From Brevundimonas intermedia (GTDB taxonomy: Bacteria; Pseudomonadota; Alphaproteobacteria; Caulobacterales; Caulobacteraceae): a stretch of DNA of 64,000 bases. The notes under the pieces were generated by a model, which saw only the letters and a list, made by a program, of their open reading frames with translations, had not been told where the DNA came from and did not search any database. Location: positions 1 to 64,000 of the forward strand of contig NZ_BSFD01000002.1 in the NCBI RefSeq assembly GCF_027922165.1, read 5' to 3'. The position numbers were made by a program, and so were the translations under genes. Every line of letters starts with the position of its first letter. Position 1 is the first letter of the stretch. Below are positions 41,156 through 52,058 of the stretch, piece after piece.

Positions 41156-42484
41156 TCAGTCCCCCGCCCCGTCCACCGTCGCCTCCTTCGCCAGCCGCGC
41201 CCGCATCTCGGCCCAACGCTCCAGCCGCGCCTTGACCTTCTCCTCATGCCCCTCGCCCTTGGGCTTGTAGAAGGTGCGGCGCTCCATCTCGTCGGGGAAG
41301 AAGTTGGCGCCTGAGAAGCCCTCGGGCGTGTCGGGGTCGTACTGATAGCCCTTGCCGTAGCCCAGCGACTTCATCAGCTTGGTCGGGGCGTTGCGGATAT
41401 GGGCGGGCGGCATCAGCGACCCGGTCTCATAGGCCGCCTTCTTGGCCGCCTTGAAGGCCTCGTACACCCCCACCGACTTTGGCGCGGTGGCCAGATGCAC
41501 CACAGCCTGAGCCAGGGCCAGTTCGCCCTCGGGGCTGCCCAGGAAGTCGTAGGTGTCCTTGGCCGCATTGGCGACCAAGATCGACAGGGGGTCCGCCTCG
41601 CCGATGTCCTCGACCGCCATCCGCACGATCCGCCGCGCCAGATACAGCGGGTCCTCGCCCCCGTTCAGCATCCGCGCCAGCCAGTACAGGGCCGCGTCCG
41701 GATCCGAGCCCCGCACCGATTTATGTAGGGCGGATATGAGGTTGTAGTGTTCTTCTCTCGACTTGTCGTAGGCGGGCGCGCGGCGTTGCAACACGCCGGC
41801 CAGCCCCTGCACGTCCAGGACTTCGGCCGCGGGCAGGTCGAACAGAACCTCGGACATGGTCAGCAGGTAGCGACCGTCACCGTCGGCCAGGGCCAGCATG
41901 GCCTGACGCGCTTCCGGCGCCAGTGGCAGCGCCTTCTCCAGATGCGCCTCAGCCCGCGCCAGCAGTTGATCCAGCGCCGCGTCGTCCAGCCGCTTCAGCA
42001 CATAGACTTGGCTGCGTGACAGCAGCGCCCCGTTCAGCTCGAAACTGGGATTCTCGGTCGTGGCCCCGACCAGGGTGACGACCCCGGCCTCGACGAAGGG
42101 CAGGAAGCCGTCCTGCTGGGCGCGGTTGAACCGGTGGATCTCATCGACGAACAACAGGGTGCTCTGCCCCGCCGCCCGGCGCATACGCGCCGCCTCAAAC
42201 GCCTTCTTCAGATCGGCGACGCCGGAAAAGACGGCGCTGATCGACTGGTATTCATAGCCCGCCGCCTGGGCCAGCAGCCGGGCGATGGTGGTCTTGCCGG
42301 TGCCCGGCGGCCCCCACAGGATCATCGAGCCCAACCGCCCCGCCTCAATCATCCGACGGATCGGCCCGCCGGCGCCGAGCAGATGATCCTGCCCCACCAC
42401 CTCGTCCAGCGTGCGCGGTCGCAGACGGTCTGCCAAAGGCGCGTCGGGGGGCAAGATGCCGGAGGCTTCGAACAGATCGCTCAT
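41156..42484 (-). CDS. rarA: Replication-associated recombination protein RarA (MgsA)
   Basis: AAA+ ATPase related to clamp loaders that acts at stalled forks. The 442-residue protein has Walker A GPPGTGKT at 58-65, Walker B LLFVDEIHRF with Asp114 and Glu115, sensor 1 VGATTENPSFELN, and the RarA C-terminal part (YWLARMLNGGEDPLYLARRI; GYQYDPDTPEGFSGANFFPD). Length and order match the family. The ATG at 42484 is in a weak ribosome-binding context. The next gene downstream is the S4-less pseudouridine synthase. Confidence 0.96.
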   Translation of the reverse strand: MSDLFEASGILPPDAPLADRLRPRTLDEVVGQDHLLGAGGPIRRMIEAGRLGSMILWGPPGTGKTTIARLLAQAAGYEYQSISAVFSGVADLKKAFEAARMRRAAGQSTLLFVDEIHRFNRAQQDGFLPFVEAGVVTLVGATTENPSFELNGALLSRSQVYVLKRLDDAALDQLLARAEAHLEKALPLAPEARQAMLALADGDGRYLLTMSEVLFDLPAAEVLDVQGLAGVLQRRAPAYDKSREEHYNLISALHKSVRGSDPDAALYWLARMLNGGEDPLYLARRIVRMAVEDIGEADPLSILVANAAKDTYDFLGSPEGELALAQAVVHLATAPKSVGVYEAFKAAKKAAYETGSLMPPAHIRNAPTKLMKSLGYGKGYQYDPDTPEGFSGANFFPDEMERRTFYKPKGEGHEEKVKARLERWAEMRARLAKEATVDGAGD

Positions 42485-42554
42485 TGCGACCTATGTAGTC
42501 GTGCCTAAAGCGGTTTTCACCCGTTAGTATGGGTCAGCGCTGTAGAGATCGATC

Positions 42555-42977
42555 ATGACCGACGCCCATCCGAACCAAGGCCCGACCAGCGGCCTGACAC
42601 CCCACCTGACGATTCCGTCGCGCGGGGCCTCGGCCGCCGTCGACTTCTACATCATCGCCTTCGGGGCCGAGGTGCTGGATCGCCGCCTGGCCGACGACGG
42701 CGAGCGGCTGATCCACGCCCATCTGAAGATCAACGGCGCCAGCCTGATGCTGAACGACGAGTTCCCGGAATACACGGGTCAGGCGGACATTCGTCCGGTC
42801 GGGGTGACCCTCCACCTCCGGGTCGCAGATCCGGACGCCTGGTGGACCAGGGCCATGACCGTCGGCGGCGCCGAGCCGCTGATGGACATGGCGGACCAGT
42901 TCTGGGGCGACCGCTACGGCGTCCTTCGCGACCCCTTCGGCCACACCTGGTCGATCGGCGGACCGAGGAAAGGCTGA
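42555..42977 (+). CDS. VOC-family (PhnB-like) protein
   Basis: The 140-residue protein has two beta-alpha-beta-beta-beta repeats of the vicinal oxygen chelate fold, with LTPHLTIPSRGASAAVDFYI, INGASLMLNDEFPEY, VTLHLRVADPDAWWTRA and FWGDRYGVLRDPFGHTWSIG. It resembles the PhnB/glyoxalase-like group. Metal ligands are not certain and no substrate can be named. It is convergent with the protease gene, with ten bases between stops. Confidence 0.9.
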   Translation: MTDAHPNQGPTSGLTPHLTIPSRGASAAVDFYIIAFGAEVLDRRLADDGERLIHAHLKINGASLMLNDEFPEYTGQADIRPVGVTLHLRVADPDAWWTRAMTVGGAEPLMDMADQFWGDRYGVLRDPFGHTWSIGGPRKG

Positions 42978-42987
42978 TCCGCGTCGC

Positions 42988-44400
42988 TTAGCGCAATACG
43001 CCGGGGATCTGACGACCATTGCGGACGATGACGAACTCCCACGGCCCTCGGCCAGCGCTGGCGCTCTCCAAGTCACGGGCCGTGCTGATTGGGCGACCGT
43101 TCAAACTGACGATCAAGTCGTTCTGTCGGAAGCCGGCGCGCGCGGCGTATCCCCGACCTGAAAGGCCGATAATGATGACACCGCTGGCGAACGGGTCGCC
43201 GCCAAGCCGGTCGGCTAGGGCCGGGTTCAACGCCACAACCTCGGCGCCGGCGAAGGGACCGGACTGGATGGTCACGCCCTGGTCCGGATCGGCGTCGCCC
43301 GGCAGGGTCTGGACCCGCGCGGTCAGGGTCTCGGCCCGGCCGTCACGCAGGACGGCGACCTGGACCTGATCGTTCGGATTGCGGGAGCCAATACGGTAGT
43401 TCAGCCCGTTCTGGTCGTTGATCTCCTGACCGTCCACGGCCGTGATCACATCGCCTTGGCGCAGGCCGGCGCGGGCGGCGGGACCGTTCGCATAGACGTC
43501 CGTGACGACCAGCCCCTGCGGCCGGCTCAGACCCAGGCTGCCGGCGATGTCGCCGGTGACGGTGTCGCCCTTCACGCCCAGCCAGGGACGGACCACGGCC
43601 TTGGCGCCGCCCAGGGCCGAATCGACCACCCGCTTGACCATGGCGGCGGGCACGGCGAACCCGACCCCCGCCGACGAGCCTGAGCGTGAGAAGATGGCGG
43701 TGTTGATGCCGATCAGGTCGCCGTCCATGTCCACCAGCGCCCCGCCGGAGTTGCCGGGGTTGATGGCTGCATCGGTCTGGATGAAGGAGCCGCTGTCGGA
43801 AATGCCGGTCTCGGTACGGTTCAGGGCCGAGATGATGCCGTTGGTCACGGTCTGGCCCACGCCGAACGGATTGCCGATGGCCAGGACCAGATCGCCGACC
43901 TGCTGCTCTTCCTGATCGTCGATGGCCAGGACCGGCAGCCGGTCGCTGACGTTTTCCAGCCTCAGCACGGCGATGTCGCTGCGTTCGTCGGCCAGGATGA
44001 CGGTGGCGGGAAACTCGCGCCGGTCGTTCAGCACGACCTTGATCTGCTGGGCGCCCTGGATGACATGATTGTTGGTCACCACGATCCCGTCCGAACGCAC
44101 GATCACGCCCGAGCCGACCGACTCAGCCACCCGCGCCTGGGGCATGCCGCCGCCGAAGAACTGGAAGAAGGGATCGACCGCCTGGACCCGCTGCACGCTG
44201 CGGGCCGAGATATTGACCACCGCCGGCGCGGCCGACCGCACCACGGGAGCGAAGCTGGACTTCATCCCCGCCGCGTCGCTGGGGGCCGTGCGCGTCGGCT
44301 GGGCGAACTCGCCCTCCTGCGCCTTGGAACTGGTGGGATTGCCGCAGGCCGACAGGGCCAGGGCGGCGGCGAGCACGATCGAGCGGGTCGTCATTGTCAT
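42988..44400 (-). CDS. Deg/HtrA-type periplasmic serine protease, lipoprotein form
   Basis: The 470-residue protein has a signal with lipobox LALSAC (Cys19), so it is probably lipid-anchored, unlike E. coli DegP. The trypsin-like domain has His112 (TNNHV), Asp142 (ERSDIAVL) and Ser218 (GNSGG). Two PDZ domains follow at about 280-370 (NGPAARAGLRQGDVITAVDG) and 390-465 (RGYAARAGFRQNDLIVSLNG). It degrades misfolded envelope proteins. The start at 44400 (MTMTTRS) or the second ATG at 44394 cannot be told apart. Confidence 0.93.
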   Translation of the reverse strand: MTMTTRSIVLAAALALSACGNPTSSKAQEGEFAQPTRTAPSDAAGMKSSFAPVVRSAAPAVVNISARSVQRVQAVDPFFQFFGGGMPQARVAESVGSGVIVRSDGIVVTNNHVIQGAQQIKVVLNDRREFPATVILADERSDIAVLRLENVSDRLPVLAIDDQEEQQVGDLVLAIGNPFGVGQTVTNGIISALNRTETGISDSGSFIQTDAAINPGNSGGALVDMDGDLIGINTAIFSRSGSSAGVGFAVPAAMVKRVVDSALGGAKAVVRPWLGVKGDTVTGDIAGSLGLSRPQGLVVTDVYANGPAARAGLRQGDVITAVDGQEINDQNGLNYRIGSRNPNDQVQVAVLRDGRAETLTARVQTLPGDADPDQGVTIQSGPFAGAEVVALNPALADRLGGDPFASGVIIIGLSGRGYAARAGFRQNDLIVSLNGRPISTARDLESASAGRGPWEFVIVRNGRQIPGVLR

Positions 44401-44492
44401 CCGAGAAGCACAGCCTTCAATCCCGCCATACCGCCCGGCTTTTCGGGCGGGATCAAGGCGGGCGGCGCATCCACGGATCGGAACCAGACCAA

Positions 44493-44523
44493 GAAAAAGG
44501 CCGCCTCCTTGCGAAGACGGCCT
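44493..44523 (-). terminator. rpsU terminator
   Basis: A 6-bp GC stem (44498-44503 with 44518-44523) carries a 14-base apical part that can pair partly. It is followed on the minus strand by TTTTTCTTGG. It lies 24 bases after the rpsU stop. Confidence 0.85.
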
Positions 44524-44546
44524 CGAATTCTTCAGTTCGCGAGAAC

Positions 44547-44801
44547 TTACCGGCTACCGGCGCCGGGCCCCGGAACGCGCGGCTTCGGCGCGGGCAGCAG
44601 GCCTTCGCGCTGGGCGCGCTTGCGGGCCAGCTTACGGGCGCGACGGACAGCTTCGGCCTTTTGACGGGCGCGCTTTTCCGAAGGCTTTTCGTAATGCACG
44701 TGGCGCTTCATTTCACGGAAGCTGCCTTCGCGTTGCATCTTCTTCTTGAGGGCTTTCAGCGCTTGATCGACGTTATTATCGCGAACGAAAATCTGTACCA
44801 G
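44547..44801 (-). CDS. rpsU: 30S ribosomal protein S21, apparent CTG start
   Basis: S21 is a small basic protein of the 30S subunit near the mRNA exit. Family resemblance begins exactly at codon CTG (44801), giving [20 protein letters not shown] after the initiator, and ends in the alphaproteobacterial tail [13 protein letters not shown]; total 84 residues. Nine bases upstream is AAAGGAG. There is no ATG, GTG or TTG in the right place. The upstream in-frame stretch (to 45440) is the antisense of the COQ9 gene. The CTG start is inferred from family alignment and the ribosome binding site. Confidence 0.9.
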   Translation of the reverse strand: MVQIFVRDNNVDQALKALKKKMQREGSFREMKRHVHYEKPSEKRARQKAEAVRRARKLARKRAQREGLLPAPKPRVPGPGAGSR

Positions 44802-45002
44802 GTTGAACTCTCCTTTGGCCGCCCGCCGCGTCCTGTTGAGGGAGACGGGCGAACAAATAAAATCAGCGTCCGAAAGCCAAGCCCTCGGATGAAGGCGCGC
44901 TAGTACACGAGCCGCCCCATTCTGTCCAGATCGCCTGACCAGATCGTCGCGCCCATTGTTGAAGGCTCGAAACCCCGACCGGACGGGCGTATGCTCCGCC
45001 TC

Positions 45003-45650
45003 ATGACACAGAACGACGACTGGGCCGACCGGACCGAACAGACCGTGCTGGACGCGGCCGTGTCCCGTGCGCCCGCCCTGGGCTGGAACGCCCGCCTGGT
45101 GCGCGAAGCCTGCGAGGCCTGCGGCCTGTCGCGCGGGGACGAAGAACTGCTGCTGCCCAATGGCGCGCGCGATCTGGCCGCCCTGCTGTCGCGCCGTCAT
45201 GACGCCCGCGCGCTGGAAGCTCTGGCGGCGATCGACGCCAAGTCTTTGAAGATTCGCGAACGAATCGCCCGCGCCGTGTCCGAACGGATGGAGGCCGGCG
45301 CCGCCGACCTTGAGGCGACGCGCCGTTGCGCCGCCTTCCTCGCGCTGCCGACCAACGCCGATCTGGGGCTGAAACTGGCCTGGGAGAGCGCCGATCATCT
45401 GTGGCGCTGGTCCGGCGACGAATCGACCGACTGGAACCACTATTCGAAGCGGACCATCCTGTCGGGCATATTGATCCCCGCCCTGACCATGCGCTGGTTC
45501 GACGGCCGCGAGGCGGCGGAAGCCTTCGTCGCCCGTCGCATCGAAAACGTCATGGCCTTCGAGAAGTGGAAAGCCGGCAAGGACTTCGAAGCGCCCTTCC
45601 GCAGGGTGACGGACGTGCTGAGTCGCGTGCGGTATGGGGCGCGGGGCTAA
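45003..45650 (+). CDS. COQ9-family protein of ubiquinone synthesis
   Basis: COQ9 is a lipid-binding helper of the Coq7 hydroxylase step in ubiquinone synthesis and occurs in mitochondria and alphaproteobacteria. The 215-residue protein has a TetR-like helical core ([20 protein letters not shown]), a middle with [20 protein letters not shown], and the family's [20 protein letters not shown] then NHYSKRTIL at about 126-154. The ATG at 45003 is chosen; ATG at 44991 would add four residues. It is divergent from rpsU. Confidence 0.92.
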   Translation: MTQNDDWADRTEQTVLDAAVSRAPALGWNARLVREACEACGLSRGDEELLLPNGARDLAALLSRRHDARALEALAAIDAKSLKIRERIARAVSERMEAGAADLEATRRCAAFLALPTNADLGLKLAWESADHLWRWSGDESTDWNHYSKRTILSGILIPALTMRWFDGREAAEAFVARRIENVMAFEKWKAGKDFEAPFRRVTDVLSRVRYGARG

Positions 45651-45660
45651 CGCCCTTCCC

Positions 45661-45773
45661 CTCCGTCATCCTCGGGCTTGACCCGAGGACCAGGCTGTCA
45701 GCCCCCCATGCGAATGTGAGACGCAACGCCGGATCCGCGTCCGATCCTCGGGTCAAGCCCGAGGATGACGGAG
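45661..45773. repeat. Inverted repeat with perfect 29-bp arms
   Basis: Arms 45661-45689 and 45745-45773 are perfect reverse complements around a 55-base centre. Each arm is itself nearly palindromic (CCTCGGGCTTGACCCGAGG). It lies between the convergent COQ9 and purK genes and could form a long terminator-like hairpin. The type CCGTCATCCTCGGGCTTGAC is a common short element in Alphaproteobacteria; it differs from the repeats near 19 and 21 kb. Confidence 0.88.
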
Positions 45774-45795
45774 CGAGGGTCGGCAGGACTGACGG

Positions 45796-46878
45796 TTAGA
45801 CCGCGCCCAGCACCCGGTTCACATGCGCCATCTTGCGACCCGGACGGGCCTCGGTCTTGCCGTACAGGTGCAGACGCTCGTCCGACTTGGCTGAGAGCAC
45901 CCGCCATTGATCGACCTCGTCGCCCAGAAGATTGGTCATCTCGACGCGGGCGTGGGCCGTCGTCGGGCCCAGCGGCCAGCCGGCGACGGCGCGGATATGC
46001 TGTTCGAACTGGTCGCAGACGCAGCCGTCCTGGGTCCAGTGGCCGGTGTTGTGGACGCGGGGCGCGATCTCGTTGACCAGAAGCACGTCGTCCCCGAGGT
46101 CGAACAGTTCGACCCCAACGACGCCGACATAGTCCAGCCCGTCCAGAATAGCCTCGGCGATGGCGCGGGCGCGGACCTGGGTCTTCTCGTCCACCGTGGC
46201 CGGGGCCAGGGTGGTGCGCAGCACCCCGCCCTCGTGCCGGTTCTCACCCAGCGGATAGACCGCCATATGCCCGTCCCAGTCGCGGGCGGCGATGACCGAT
46301 AGTTCGCGCACGAAGGTCGCCTTGGCCTCCAGGATCGCCGGGCGGCCGCCCAGGCTTTCCAGGGCGGCGGGCGCGTCCTCGATGGCGTGGATCCAGACCT
46401 GGCCCTTGCCGTCATAACCTTCGCGCCGGGTCTTCAGCAGGGCGGGCAGGCCCAGCTCCGTCAACCCCACGACCAGGTCGTCCAGCGTATCGACCACGGC
46501 AAAGGCGACCGTCGGGGCGCCGACGGCGTTCAGGAAGGTCTTCTCGTCCACCCGGTCCTGCGAAATGCGCAGGGCCGTCGGTCCCGGCGCGACCAGGGCC
46601 CCGGCCTCGGCCAGCCGCTCGATGGAGGCGGCGGGCACGTTCTCGAATTCGAAGGTCACCACGTCCGCGGCCCGGCCAAGCGCCGTCAGGGCCTCGGGAT
46701 CGTCATAGGCGGCGACGATCTGGGCGGTTGAGACCCGGCCTGCGGGGCTGTCCGGCTCCGGGTCCAGGATGACCACGTCAAAGCCCAGGCGCGACGCGGC
46801 CTGGCTCAGCATCCGGCCCAATTGGCCGCCGCCGAGAATGCCCAGGGTCGAACCGGGAGGAAGCGGAAGCGTGGGCAC
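45796..46878 (-). CDS. purK: N5-carboxyaminoimidazole ribonucleotide synthase
   Basis: PurK makes N5-CAIR from AIR, ATP and bicarbonate in purine synthesis. The 360-residue ATP-grasp protein starts with GTG at 46878 ([20 protein letters not shown]). It shows [40 protein letters not shown] and [14 protein letters not shown], all diagnostic. It starts immediately after purE with no gap, so translation is probably coupled. Confidence 0.97.
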   Translation of the reverse strand: MPTLPLPPGSTLGILGGGQLGRMLSQAASRLGFDVVILDPEPDSPAGRVSTAQIVAAYDDPEALTALGRAADVVTFEFENVPAASIERLAEAGALVAPGPTALRISQDRVDEKTFLNAVGAPTVAFAVVDTLDDLVVGLTELGLPALLKTRREGYDGKGQVWIHAIEDAPAALESLGGRPAILEAKATFVRELSVIAARDWDGHMAVYPLGENRHEGGVLRTTLAPATVDEKTQVRARAIAEAILDGLDYVGVVGVELFDLGDDVLLVNEIAPRVHNTGHWTQDGCVCDQFEQHIRAVAGWPLGPTTAHARVEMTNLLGDEVDQWRVLSAKSDERLHLYGKTEARPGRKMAHVNRVLGAV

Positions 46879-47370
46879 TCAGTCCTCGACGGTTTCGGCG
46901 ACGGAATCCGTCTGGGCGGCGCGGAAGGCGGCAAGACGGGCGGCCAAGGCCTCGTCCGACAGGGCCAGGATCTGGGCGGCCAGAATGCCGGCGTTGGCGG
47001 CGCCCGCCTCGCCGATGGCCAGGGTGGCGACCGGAACCCCGGCCGGCATCTGCACGATGGACAACAGACTATCCATGCCCTTCAGGGCCTTGGACTGAAC
47101 CGGCACGCCCAGCACCGGCAGCTCGGTCATCGAGGCGGCCATGCCCGGCAGGTGGGCGGCGCCCCCGGCCCCGGCGATGATGACCTTGAAGCCTGCCGCC
47201 TTGGCGCCCGTCGAGAACTCGACCAGCCGCTGGGGCGTGCGGTGCGCGCTGACGACCTTGGCCGTCCAGGCGACGCCCAACTGATCCAGTTTGTCGGCGG
47301 CCAGCTTCATCGTCGGCCAATCGGACCGACTGCCCATGATGATCGCCACCGGCGTTGCGGAAGTCGCCAT
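46879..47370 (-). CDS. purE: N5-CAIR mutase
   Basis: PurE converts N5-CAIR to CAIR. The 163-residue class I protein has [14 protein letters not shown] at about 8-21, SAHRTPQRL at about 41-49, and [20 protein letters not shown] then LGVPVQS at about 67-93. The ATG at 47370 is chosen; the frame is open to 47448, but the extra part lacks homology. It is first in purE-purK. Confidence 0.97.
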   Translation of the reverse strand: MATSATPVAIIMGSRSDWPTMKLAADKLDQLGVAWTAKVVSAHRTPQRLVEFSTGAKAAGFKVIIAGAGGAAHLPGMAASMTELPVLGVPVQSKALKGMDSLLSIVQMPAGVPVATLAIGEAGAANAGILAAQILALSDEALAARLAAFRAAQTDSVAETVED

Positions 47371-47538
47371 ATCTTCAAGGCCCCTCGCGGAAAGGCCGCC
47401 CGTTACAGCACCCGGCGGACGCCCGCAACCGACCAGACCGGATTCCATACGGCGCAGCCTTCAATCCGGGGCGTTCACCCTCTAACATCGCCCTATCGCG
47501 CGTCCGGTTGAGTCGCGCCGCCGGAGCCAGCCTGCGCC

Positions 47539-48102
47539 GTGACCGACGTGGCCGAACACGACCTGACCGCCGAGATCGCGCGCCTGCGCGCCGAGTTGGA
47601 CGCCTGGAAGCAGCGCGCCGCTGCGGCCGAGGCGGCGGCCGACCATGACGTCCTGACCCCAGCCCTGAACCGGCGGGGCTTCGTCGCCGCTCTTCAGCGC
47701 ACCATGGCCTACTGCCAGCGGCACGACGTGCCGGCCGTGCTGCTGTACCTCGACATGGACGGGTTCAAGGGCGTCAACGACCGGCTGGGCCATGCGGCCG
47801 GCGACGCCGCCCTGGTGGCGGTGGCGCGGATGATGCTCGGGCATTTGCGGGAATCGGACGCCGTCGGTCGGCTCGGCGGCGACGAGTTCGCCCTGCTGAT
47901 GCTGAACGCAGGCGTTGAGGAAGGCCGGGCCAAGGCGCGGCAACTGGCAGAGGCGCTGAGGACCGAAGGCTTTGTCTGGAACGGCCAGCAGACCCCGCTG
48001 GGCGGTTCGTTCGGCGTCCGCGCCTGGGACGGCCATTCGGACCCCGAGGTCTGGCTGACCGAGGCCGACGCCGCCATGTGGGTGCGAAAGAAGGGGCGCT
48101 GA
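47539..48102 (+). CDS. Small diguanylate cyclase, coiled coil plus GGDEF
   Basis: The 187-residue protein has an N-terminal coiled coil at about 8-35 and a GGDEF domain (DHDVLTPALNRRGFVAALQR; LYLDMDGFKGVNDRLGHAAG). The catalytic motif GGDEF is intact at 113-117. The product-inhibition site RxxD is at 104-107 (RESD), five residues before the motif. It should make cyclic di-GMP as a dimer held by the coiled coil. GTG is the start. It has no sensor domain, membrane helix or receiver. Divergent from purE and convergent with the GDSL gene. Confidence 0.92.
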   Translation: MTDVAEHDLTAEIARLRAELDAWKQRAAAAEAAADHDVLTPALNRRGFVAALQRTMAYCQRHDVPAVLLYLDMDGFKGVNDRLGHAAGDAALVAVARMMLGHLRESDAVGRLGGDEFALLMLNAGVEEGRAKARQLAEALRTEGFVWNGQQTPLGGSFGVRAWDGHSDPEVWLTEADAAMWVRKKGR

Positions 48103-48124
48103 CGCCCCTTCCCCGCCCCTTGTC

Positions 48125-49930
48125 TTACAACGGCAGCCGCAGCTGAATGCCGCCCATATGGCTGTCGGCGTGTTCGCCGTATCGGCCGCGATAGGCGATC
48201 GTCACCTTGACCGGCCCGACCGACCCTTCGACCCCGGCCAAGGCCAGGAACTGGCCGCCGAAGGGATCCTCGACCTCCCGCTCCAGCACCTGCGCCGGGT
48301 TGTTATAAAGGCCGATGCGCACCGGATCCGAACTGTCGTCCAGCGCGTCGCGATAGCCGCCCTCGGCGAACAGGCCGAACCCGCCCATTTCCGCCTCGGC
48401 CCGCAGAGCAACCTCGCCGCTGATCGCCTTCATCTCGCGGTCCTCATATTCGTACTGGGCGGCGACGCCCTGCTCCCAATAGCCGTCGACGTCGCTGGTG
48501 GCCCAGGTCACGGCGGCGCGAGGCGACAGGGCCACGCCCCCCATGTCGAACCACATCCCGCCCTGCAGTCGCGCCCCGGTGCTGAGGGCGCGGGTCTCGG
48601 CCGTGTGGACGATGGGGGCCAGGCTGGTGACGCGCTCGATGTCGTCGATATTGTCGCGCGCGACCCCGACCGCCGCATTGACGAACAGATCGCCGGAGCG
48701 CCAGCCGCCATACAGGTCCAGGCCGAAGCTCTCGACATTGAAGGTCAGGGCCTGGCTCTCGACATCGGTCTTGCGCGCCGTGCCGGCCATACCGAACCGC
48801 CAGTTCGCCGACGGTCCGGCCTCAAGCGCTATCCGACCGCCCCAGCCGTCGCTGGAGGACTCAGTGACCGCGCCCCGCGCGTCCGTGTCCACACTATCGA
48901 CCATGGCCGAGGTTGTGATCGCGACGCCCGCCTCCCAGGCTTCACGACCGGACAGGGCTTCGCTCGCCGCATCCAGAGCGTCCTCGCGGTGCCGGAAGGC
49001 GGTCTCGCCCTGCAAGGCGGCCTGGGACCCGATATCGCCATAGTAGAGGTAGTCGGTCGCCAGACGGGCGATGATCTGGTGCCCGGCTGCGGTGGGATGG
49101 ACCCCGTCGAAATAGAAGTAGCTGTTAGGGTTCGAGCAGACCGTCACCCCGTTGAAACAGGCCTGGGTGACATTGGTGATGCCGAACTGGCCGGGATTGG
49201 CGGCGATGGTGTCGCCGATCTTGAACAGGTCCATCAGGATGATGTTGCTGCCGGGACGCGCGGCCGCCGTGGTGTTCAAACCCGTCAGCAGGCTCGAGTT
49301 GAAGGTCGTCACCGCATAGTCGGCCAGCGGCGCCGCAGCCGTACCGCGGAACTGCGGCGTCAGGCTGAGCTTCGGCAGATTGGTGACCAGTATGGTCCCC
49401 GCCCCCGCACCGGCGACGCTGTTGACCAGGCTGTTGATGTTGGCGGCGGCCGTCGTCGCCACAGGCGTGATGGCCCCTACCGGACTGGACGAGGCCCCGG
49501 CGGCAGGCAGCCCCTGGAAGATGTCGTTGGCGCCGCCCAGGACGCTGACCAGGTCATTGGCCCCGAAGGTCCCGCCTCGGCTGGTATAGGCCGCGAGCTG
49601 GGTCAGCATGCCCGGCGGTGGGCCCACCGAGGCGTCGGTGCGAGCGCCCCCGAAGGCGTAGTTGATGCTGCCGCTGACGGAGCCGGTGAAATTGACCGCG
49701 TTGAAGCCCAGCAGTTCGGTGAACACCGGGCCGCTGGAGAAGCGCCCTTGATAATAAGGCGGCGAGGCCGGCTGCGTGCCGCCGGACGCCAGATACAGAT
49801 TGCCGTTGTCGCTCAGGCTGTCGCCGAACACGACCAGGCGATTATAGGTCTGGGCCGAGGCCGAGCCCGCAAAGGCGCAGGCGGCGACGACCAGAGCGGC
49901 GACGGCGCCGCCGGTGAGATAGCGTGACAT
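48125..49930 (-). CDS. GDSL-type esterase autotransporter
   Basis: The 601-residue protein has a signal peptide (cleavage near SASAQT) and a GDSL hydrolase domain at about 28-300. The nucleophile motif VVFGDSLSDNGN has Ser38, GGANDIF gives block III, and DGVHPTAAGH gives the Asp/His block. An autotransporter beta-barrel follows at about 335-601, ending in LRLPL, a typical outer-membrane C-terminus. This is the EstA layout, with the esterase shown on the cell surface. A strong site GGGAGG precedes the ATG. Confidence 0.93.
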   Translation of the reverse strand: MSRYLTGGAVAALVVAACAFAGSASAQTYNRLVVFGDSLSDNGNLYLASGGTQPASPPYYQGRFSSGPVFTELLGFNAVNFTGSVSGSINYAFGGARTDASVGPPPGMLTQLAAYTSRGGTFGANDLVSVLGGANDIFQGLPAAGASSSPVGAITPVATTAAANINSLVNSVAGAGAGTILVTNLPKLSLTPQFRGTAAAPLADYAVTTFNSSLLTGLNTTAAARPGSNIILMDLFKIGDTIAANPGQFGITNVTQACFNGVTVCSNPNSYFYFDGVHPTAAGHQIIARLATDYLYYGDIGSQAALQGETAFRHREDALDAASEALSGREAWEAGVAITTSAMVDSVDTDARGAVTESSSDGWGGRIALEAGPSANWRFGMAGTARKTDVESQALTFNVESFGLDLYGGWRSGDLFVNAAVGVARDNIDDIERVTSLAPIVHTAETRALSTGARLQGGMWFDMGGVALSPRAAVTWATSDVDGYWEQGVAAQYEYEDREMKAISGEVALRAEAEMGGFGLFAEGGYRDALDDSSDPVRIGLYNNPAQVLEREVEDPFGGQFLALAGVEGSVGPVKVTIAYRGRYGEHADSHMGGIQLRLPL

Positions 49931-50044
49931 TTATTTCCTCCCACGGTCGTCATGTATCGCGACCGTTACACGGGAGGATGCGCCACTCAGCGGCGAGCGC
50001 AAGATGCCGCTACGTCAGCCTTCGGAAGATATCGCCGCCTTACG

Positions 50045-51937
<1,893 letters not shown>

Positions 51938-52013
51938 GGGCGGCGTATTAGCGGCCTTCGCGGCTGCGGCAAAGCCGAGCCGTGCTGATCAAGGCGATCA
52001 GTTGCGCTTAAAC

Positions 52014-52053
52014 CTTGCCGCCCGTCGCTATTTTCGTCGCAACGGGCGGCAAG
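52014..52053 (-). terminator. Long hairpin after the SDR gene
   Basis: Arms 52014-52025 and 52042-52053 are a perfect 12-bp stem with a 16-base loop, five bases after the stop of the SDR gene. The T-run is short (GTTTAAGC), so termination is probable rather than certain. Confidence 0.6.
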
Positions 52054-52058
52054 AAATA

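Noticed and set aside
44802-45440. N-terminal extension of the S21 frame (to 297 codons)
   Set aside because: It is antisense to COQ9; S21 homology starts at 44801.
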